A stretch of DNA of 60,000 bases, taken from contig NC_092673.1 in assembly GCF_964355755.1 (NCBI RefSeq), positions 21,645,001 to 21,705,000 of the forward strand, read 5' to 3'. The stretch comes from Antedon mediterranea. Its lineage: Eukaryota > Echinodermata > Crinoidea > Comatulida > Antedonidae. A program made the position numbers and the translations under genes. Each line of letters starts with the position of its first letter. Within the stretch, counting starts at the first letter, position 1. The notes under the pieces were generated by a model that had not been told where the DNA came from, did no database searches, and saw nothing but the letters and a program-made list of their open reading frames with translations. Below are positions 47,901 to 56,900 of this stretch, in pieces.

Positions 47901-50900
47901 TTGCTTGTAACATCCATTTCTATGTGTTTATTATCAGATCATTTTGAATAGTATTATGCATATACTTAGTATAAATCTTAGTGTTAAACTTTGCACATAC
48001 ATTAAAGCAAACAGAGTTTAATATTGATTCATCCATCATGTTGTCTTCAATGATTTATAAGAACATGCATTGAATTTAAGTATTAACAATGAATGCTTAG
48101 AACAGGGAGTTGCTTAGAATATCTGTTTACTTCATATTTCTCCCTTTCAATATGTTGTAACAACAGGGAAGAGTCAAATTACAATTAATGTGATATATAC
48201 CTGTAAATGTAATTGTACTCTTCCTTGGTTGTACTGAACAGTTAGCAAGCACATACCGTATTCAGGATTTGTATAAAACTTTTCTTTTTTTCACAAAATG
48301 GGCAAAAATTGTCATCAGCTTGCTTAGGCTTAAAATGCTATTTACCATCATTTACACTGCATAGGTTCTAGCACTTCCAACAAAAACTATGGTTTAATTT
48401 TCCTTCCCCCCATCCCCATTTCCTCCTCTACGCCTTTGCTTACCATAAGTATTATCATTAACAATTTGATTGAAATATAATATGAACAATTAAGAAGATT
48501 TTTAAGATTATGTGGAATATTACAGATTAATATTTTTAATTCTCTGTATTTAGGCATTACAAAAAAGGGTGTGTTTTTTTAGTCATCATTTAAAAAAGCC
48601 AAGACAGACTTGGAAAGCAGGAAGTAGTGAACGATTGGTTTAGGAGGAGGTAGAAAGTGTTTAGCACTACGGCTCAGTAGCGGATTCAGGATTTTGAAAT
48701 AGGGGGCCCAGGGCCTAAAAATGGCAAATTTCCTATGTTTTGCTTTACAATTATCCAAATTTAGGGGCCACAGGACCCCATTTAATCCACCTATGCAGCT
48801 ATTATAATATTGATGTTGTTTTTTTAGAATGTAATGGATGCAAACGAACACTGAAGTTAAAACAAGCAATCACGGCAGTAGATGCATACTGGCATGTATG
48901 GTGTTTTAAATGCTCAATTTGTAGCAAGATATTATCAGCCGAGTACATGGCGCAGTAAGTTAAGCACATAAGTAAATCTTGTTTAGTGCATCCATCCCAT
49001 AATGCATCATATCTTTCATAAATGACAAATTATTCTTGTTGAATTTTTTTTTTGTATTTCTATCGGCCGGCCGTTATGAAATGTTATTATCATTTTTGTT
49101 TGCTTTTGAAGTTCCAGCTTATTGATATCGTTTAAGAGGATGTTTACATTACACACAGATTTATACATTGCAGTCTATATTTTCAAGTGAATGTGACTGT
49201 TATCATTTTAAGGGATAGCCTTAAAAGTGTCAACAATATTAATGAGGAATGAGTAATTAGTAAATGATATGAATAAATGTACGTCCCTTAAATTCCACAT
49301 CTCTCCGTTCTCATCACTGTTCTTCACACATTAAGTCTAGCTATCTAATGTCTAATAGTTGAAGTAGTGCCAAGTGAATTGCGTTGACTAGCATGCATAA
49401 GAATCCAATCATCGCTGTGTCGATGTGTCGATCCATCTATTTGTTGTTTAACAACACCCATGAGAAGAGTATACAAAATGTAACAATCTCATTAAAATAT
49501 AGATTTATGGTTATATTAAGTTTATAACGAAAAAGGAAAATCCCAATTTGCAATGCATAGTTCTGTGCAGTTTATACACATTTTTTTTATAAACGATTTA
49601 ATTTAATCAATTATTTTGGTTATAAGTCTATTACATAACTAGATAAACCAATAGGCCTTTTCCCCTTCGAGAGGAGAGAACAAAAAGTAAAAATTTTCTT
49701 TCTTTTTTATTCCCTTCTAAGTATGTGGTATTTTCGTGACCGTGCCCTCAGGTGACCAGCAACGCCACCATTTTAGGTCCAAATCATATTGACTAGTAAA
49801 TACAGTATGATACGTGAAAAATGTTTTTAAAAAAAATGTGATTTATAATGTGTCAATTTACTCAAGATTTTGATTTAGTTTTATTAACGTTGTTTTTTGA
49901 AGGAATGGTAAAGTTTACTGTGAGAAAGATTACCTTGAAAAATTTGGAGTGAAATGTGCGAATTGTGACAGATTTATCGCAGGAAAAGTTTTACAGGTTA
50001 GTACAAAATGCATCTTGTCCTATCCACTCCAAAAACACCCTTTTTATATCTTATCCTAAGGGAGTTTTTTGCCAAAGCATATCATTGGTTTGCAACCAGC
50101 TTCTTCTGTCCACATCAGTCACTGTCAATTCAAGTCATGCAAAAACCATGGAAGAGTGAGTTCCCTGCAAAAACATATCATTTTTTAAACAGAATTTTTT
50201 TAATGAAATAATGATGTTAATTTAATTTAAGTTATGTAATACTTTCTAACTACACAGATAAAATATCGTATTATTATCTTTTTAGACATTTTTGAAATGT
50301 GAAATAAATGTGGCTTTCTCCCACAAAAGAGAACAAACAAAAATAATGGAATTGAATTTAAGAAGTTGACAACTTCACCTTTCATAGATTAATTTGAATA
50401 TTACAGACAAATATGAAATGACAGTCTTGGTTTACTTTAGACTGTTATATGATAACAAGTGTGCCTTAGGCAGCATCTGCATTCCTTTGCCATTTATTTC
50501 AAAACCAAACTATTTTTTATAGGCAAGTTTTTTCATCATTTCATTCACATTTATTTGAAACAGGCTAAGAAAAAAAACAAGTATACATTTACAATAAGTT
50601 AAATGGTTACAATAATAGAAGCTGTTTCAGGGATCGAAAATAAAAGTAAAAGGACTTGTGTTATACCAATGTGTTATACCAACCCCTAAACAGAAAAAAG
50701 ACAAATAAACAACTGCATGATGACATCAAGTTATTAATTGCTTATCATATAATAACAAAGTTGTAATTTATTAAATATTACCTTTTTCATTTTGTGCTCT
50801 ATTTTTATACATGGTTTTAATTATCATTTTTTTAAAACTTTTTTTTTTTGGGTGCCAAAATACTTACACAAATCCTGAAATCCATGTATACTCTACAATA

Positions 50901-53900
50901 TTTTGTTTAATAATTCTATAGTTGTCAATGATTATGGAACGTATATAGCATCTCTGTATCCTCATCATCAATATTGCAAAATGTATTATTTAATAACCTT
51001 GCAGGGTTTTTTGGTCCCACGATTTAATTAAGAAAGCCTCTAGCCTGGGCTCAAAAGCATAATTGCTGCATATTATCTGTCTCTGTTCTAACAGAATTCT
51101 GAACTTGAGTCTGATTTTAATTATTTTTTCCCACCTTCTGTGTTATTGATATTTCATTGCTAAATATAAACACCATACACTAGTTCAATATGTAGCATTG
51201 TTTTGATTTGTAAAAGCTTTTGTGTAACATACCACAGTCTATAGTTGACTACGAGTATAATAGGGTCCAGAATTATTGATTGGAAGTTCAGTTGTAAAAT
51301 TAATTAATGTGAGTGAATTATTGAAATGTGCATCAACAAGGTTAGGATAATTCCTACCAGTAGAAATATGGATATATTAAATATTAAATAATGATTTTGT
51401 TAGTTCAAAGAATAATAATAATAATATCCTGGATTTATATACCGCCTAATGTTGTGAATCCTCTAAGCACTGAACATTATTACCCCAGTCATTTTTTTTG
51501 GATCAAACATGTATAGAAGCATACTCCCATAATGCAGCTAGAATAATCAGCGGAAAGTTGTGTCTTGATCTAAACCGGGTACCCATTTATACACCTGGGT
51601 GGAGAGAGGCAAACGTAAGTATAAAGTATCTTGCTTATGGATACAAGCAATGCACCGAATGTTGGATTCAAACCTTGATCTCGCGATCAGTAGTCCAACG
51701 TCCAACACACTGCGCCACACGCCCTCGCAGTACTGTGCCCCGCAGTCTACATTACTTTATATTAATATAGATAGTTCAGTAAAAATTAAACTGTTACATG
51801 ATGATCTACTTATATATAAACGACAATATTATTCATAATTTATATAATATTTATATTTATTTAAATTTGTTTAGATTGTTTTTGAATGACAGATTATCTC
51901 TGACCAATAGACAGCATTGTGATTGACACTTTGCCTTTGACCAATAGTCTGCTGTTGATATTCGTATTCATACTGATATATCGTAGTAAATAATTCCAAT
52001 TAAGTTTGAAGTATGCCTATGAAATATAATAACAGATATCTACTAGAGTTATTCAAATTACAATAATTATCTTTCTTTGGCTAAATACGTCAATATTAGG
52101 TCCTCCTCCTAGCTGATTCTTTGTACTGTATCTAAATAATTTGTACAGTATGATATCAGGAAGTTAGTCTGGGTTCCAGCTGGAGTTTTGACTTAATATT
52201 AGTAAAAAGATAAATATTTTGGCACATATGGCGTTTCATACGTATACTACTTGAGCTTGTATTTAAAGATAAAAATCAAAATAAAAAAAAATTAATAAAA
52301 AAGACAATAAATACGAACTTGGAAGGAAGGTATAAATTTCCCTTTTCAAAACCATGCAAGTCAAAATGTATTATGTTGACATTTACCAAGACCATATCAA
52401 TATTGATATAATAATTTGTATAATAGATTAATTGTTTATACAAAGCAAACAGCAATTAGAGTAAACTTTATTCATATCGTTGATCAAGTATTGTTAATAT
52501 TCTATATTGAGAAATGCATATTAATGAAAAACAAGTATTGCATTGAAAGATTAATTTCAAGAGATTATAATAAGTTTAACTGACTATCTTTTTTATTAGA
52601 ATAAACTTTATTCATATCGTTGATTAAGTATTGTTAATATTCTATACTGAGAAATGCATATAAATGAAAAACAAGTATTGCATTGGAACATTTATTTCGA
52701 GAGATTAAAATAAGTCTTACTGACTATCTTATTTTGACGTACAGTATTTGATTAAAGTAATAATTTGATTTAATGAAAACATTATAGATACATCCAAACC
52801 TATTTAGACTTTATTATTATAGACATTATGAAACACTTCTATCATTGTCTAACAAAAGTCTCATCATGTTGTTACAAATGATATGGTAACATTTTAAAAG
52901 AAGGACACAACAAACTGAACTTTACATGTGGGACCCACAAAGTAAACATGAATAATACCAAGGTATTAAAATTATTTATTTTATTTATTTTACGATGATT
53001 TTAAACTGTCATTCTGTGTTCAGGCTGGACAGAAGCAATACCATCCAACATGCGCCAAATGTGGACGTTGTGGATATTATTTTACAGAAGGGGAAGATAT
53101 GTTTGTGCAAGGTAAGTTCATTAACATCATTTACATAATAGATATTTGCATAAGTCAACCATAATGACACTAATGTAAATATACAGTACCAACTGTGGCC
53201 TCATTAATATTGATAGCAGATTGTTATCTAAATAGTGTAACTGTAGTTGTATCAAGCGGTTAAGATAGGGGCACTGCAAACCACAGTCATAATCAAGGCA
53301 CTTAAACTGAACCCATGTGCATCTTTCGGAAAGAGTAGAGTTACCCCAGTGTTCTGGTGCATTTCAGGTCATTTGTCATGAAATCACTTTGCTACAGAAA
53401 CAATAATAGGATGAAAAAAGTAGTAAAACTGTGGTAACACTAATCGATTTAAAATGCCATGATTATGATGTCATCATCATTGTTAGATTATAACCATTCC
53501 CTTAAAACTTCATAAATGTACACATATTTGAAAATGAGCAGTCATTGATATATAATTAATAATCAAATGTAAATCAACTCAAAATCTTTATTTGTTCCAT
53601 ATATAAAAAATGTGTACATGGAAAGATTGTTGTGGTTTTATTTTCAGGTACTGAAATTTGGCATCCCAACTGCAGTAAAGCCAATGGCTATATTGACAAA
53701 GTAAGTACGATAAAAATAGTATAAATAATAGATAAATAATCATCTTCCCGAATCAAACAATATATTAGGAGCATGCTCAGTTTGTACTCAATTTCCATAA
53801 AACATAAATTTGTATTAATCAGTTCAGTTCTTAAAGTAGAGTAATCAACTTAAAATGCAATATGTATTGAATTCTATAAATAAGTTTAATCTGAGCTACA

Positions 53901-56900
53901 AGTAGAAAAGATAAACTAGAACAAAATAATGTTTAATAATATGTCTGATCTACTTGTAAAGATTTCAAAGACTATTCATGTATTTTTAAGCATGTACAGT
54001 ATATAAAAATATGTTTTGCTCATCCCCTCCACTGTTAAACTTACTTATGATCCAGGGGACAATAACATGAATTTACTTAATATCACCCAGGATAATCTTA
54101 ATATCATCCAGGGTATTCTTTAATATCATCCAGGGTAATCTGAATAATATCCAGGGTAATCTGAATAATATCCAGGGTAATCTGAATAATATCCAGGGTA
54201 ATCTTAATATCATCCAGGGTAATCTAATGTCATCAAGGGTAATCTTAATATCATCCAGGGTAATCTTGCTATCATGTAGCAAAATCTTAATATCATCCAG
54301 GGTAATCTTGCTATCATACAGTGTAATCTTAATATCATCCAGGGTAATCTTGCTATCATCCAGGGTAATCATGCTAGAGGCATGATCACTCAGAGCTACT
54401 TATCGTTGATTATTTTTATTTAGCAATTCAAACGATTTATTAATGAAATACATTTTTTTTTAGTTTTCAGAAGCAAGTAAAAAAGAAAATGCTGTACTGT
54501 ATGACTACAATCAGAATAATCCTTATGTAAGAATGTATTTTTAGATGATTTAAACAGACACCATTTAAAATTCTTCGTGAGAGAAAATGTCCAGGAATTA
54601 TCGATTGTTCTGTACTGCAAAGAAATTGTTCTAATTCCAAAAAAGTACCTCAGCTAAAATGGCGCAAGCATTGGTTATGCAGTTTAGGCAGAGAGAGTAA
54701 AAAACTTTCTGCTTTAGTTCAATTATAATACAGATTTAAGGAAGGTTGAAGGTCCTCAAGCCTCTAGCATCTTATAATGTTCATAATATAACTGATGCCC
54801 ATATAGTACTTGTCATTTCTATATATTTTAAAATCTTTTCTGTCTCAGGCATTTTCTCTTAATGTCAACAACATGCCACGATCAAGAGGTTCTTCGAACA
54901 GTTTAAACCCTCAAGCACTAAACTACACCAACAGTTATCTGTCCCATGAAACCAACACCGGCTCTTACCTGTACCCCAGAATCCCTAAGTCACCTGACGC
55001 ACCAACAACTCCAAATTTCCATAGACCAGGTGAGAGAAAAATTTGAATTTATGAATAAAACTTTTTAAAAAACTTTTAATTATTTTGTTAGTACATTAGA
55101 AATAGAGGTGCATGTTTGATAATAACACTGTGTACTTTTTACATTGTTACATACATAAGATATGCTGTATATAGATAGACCTATACATAAATACTATTTA
55201 CTTTCAACTCTTTCAATACCGGACTCGTTGAAAATTGGAACATTTCCCAAAACCAGAATTTGCTTGAGGTTCAAATTGTCCAAGTTGCCAGCTAAATTTA
55301 CCACTGCCTCTGTAAAGCTAACTATTCCATTAAAAGTGTAAAGTTACAATTTCAGGTCCAGTGTGAAACAAGGCTTAAAACAATTTCTGAAAATAAAACT
55401 TTCAAAAAGATGTTTGCAGTTTTGAGAGAGTTGAGGGATAATAATTTGCCTGTCACCTACATACCATAGAATATTGAGAATATAGGATTTATTTTACACA
55501 TTTTTAGATAAAATTTAACCAAAGATTAGAGTTGTATTAAAGATGTATTGTCCCCAATTCTTTGCTATTTTGATTTCCTATAATAGTTGTCCACTTTGAC
55601 CAAAATTTGGATTGAAAAAATGTATTTATCCTGAAAAAACTGTAATTGAAAGCAAAAAATAGTCAAATTGGCTGCCAGCCAATCGGTTTTTGATTGAATT
55701 TGTCCATTTATTTTGTCTTTTTCTAAGTGAAAACATTATTTTTTTTTTTTTTTTTTACGGAAGTGATTAACTTTATTAAAACTACAAAATTCATTCCAAA
55801 AAAAATTCAAAGTCTGATTTAATTAATCTTCATTTTTCATGTTTTTGAGGGACAATACATCTTTAAAAATGTAATTACCATATTATTTTTATCCATTGCA
55901 TGTTTTAGTTACCATACATTTAGTTGTAGTTGATATAGCGCACATTAGTAACACCTTTTGTGTTGTGTTTTTTTTGTCTTTTTATTAATGTTTAATTATC
56001 ACCATATCCTTTGACGTTTCACAATGTTGCCAGAATTCACCAGAATGGGTAAATAATCACCTCAATTTTGTTTATCTTTGCATGCATTTGTAGATTTTTT
56101 CTTTTTCAAACCATTTTATGTTATGTTTGAAAATGTTATGCACTTTGTGTACACCACGTATATTAGTTCTTAAAAAAATTAATAAAGAGAATTCTCACTC
56201 CTAAAGGTTGATCAAAGCATATTGATACATTGAGAAACTCAACAGTTCTTTTCAGAACTAATATACGTAAAGTACCGCAAATTTTATATCAACATTTGAT
56301 TTCGCCATGCAAACCTTCAAACAATATATAATGTTATCCACCTTATTAAATGTGTTGGTGTTTTTATGTATAAATATGGACACAAATGTTTTCAATTCAG
56401 TTTCTTGCTGTTGTATAAATGTCTGTTGTTATTGATTCTATCTGTTTTAATCTACTCTACCTTTATTTTTATTATTTTTATTTATTATACTCATATATGT
56501 TTATATTGCATGTTTAATTGTGTTAAGGATGCACCATTATTATGTGTGTGGCTGTTCAAAAAGCGTTTTCCGAATAAATTATTATTATTATTGATTCATA
56601 TTAGAGACAATAATATATAACTTTAAGTGTTTTCATCTTGCTATTTTAATCTGTTGTTTACTTTATAATAACATTATCAAGCATCATGTCCATGTTGCTT
56701 CAATTGTTAGGTATAAGTTTCAGGAAATGACTAAACCCTCGGGGGTATACAAACTTACTATTCTTTATCGATACTATTTTCATAATTTTTATTATCACCA
56801 CCATAATAAATTAGTTCAATACAATATCATAAAGTGTATTAAAGTAATATTTATCAATATCTTTTTGAATTTATTTATTTTTAGATTCAAATCCGCAACA

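Noticed and set aside
54073-54372. Minus-strand ORF of ITLDDSK repeats
   Set aside because: It is a product of the 21-bp minisatellite, with no start context or splice support.
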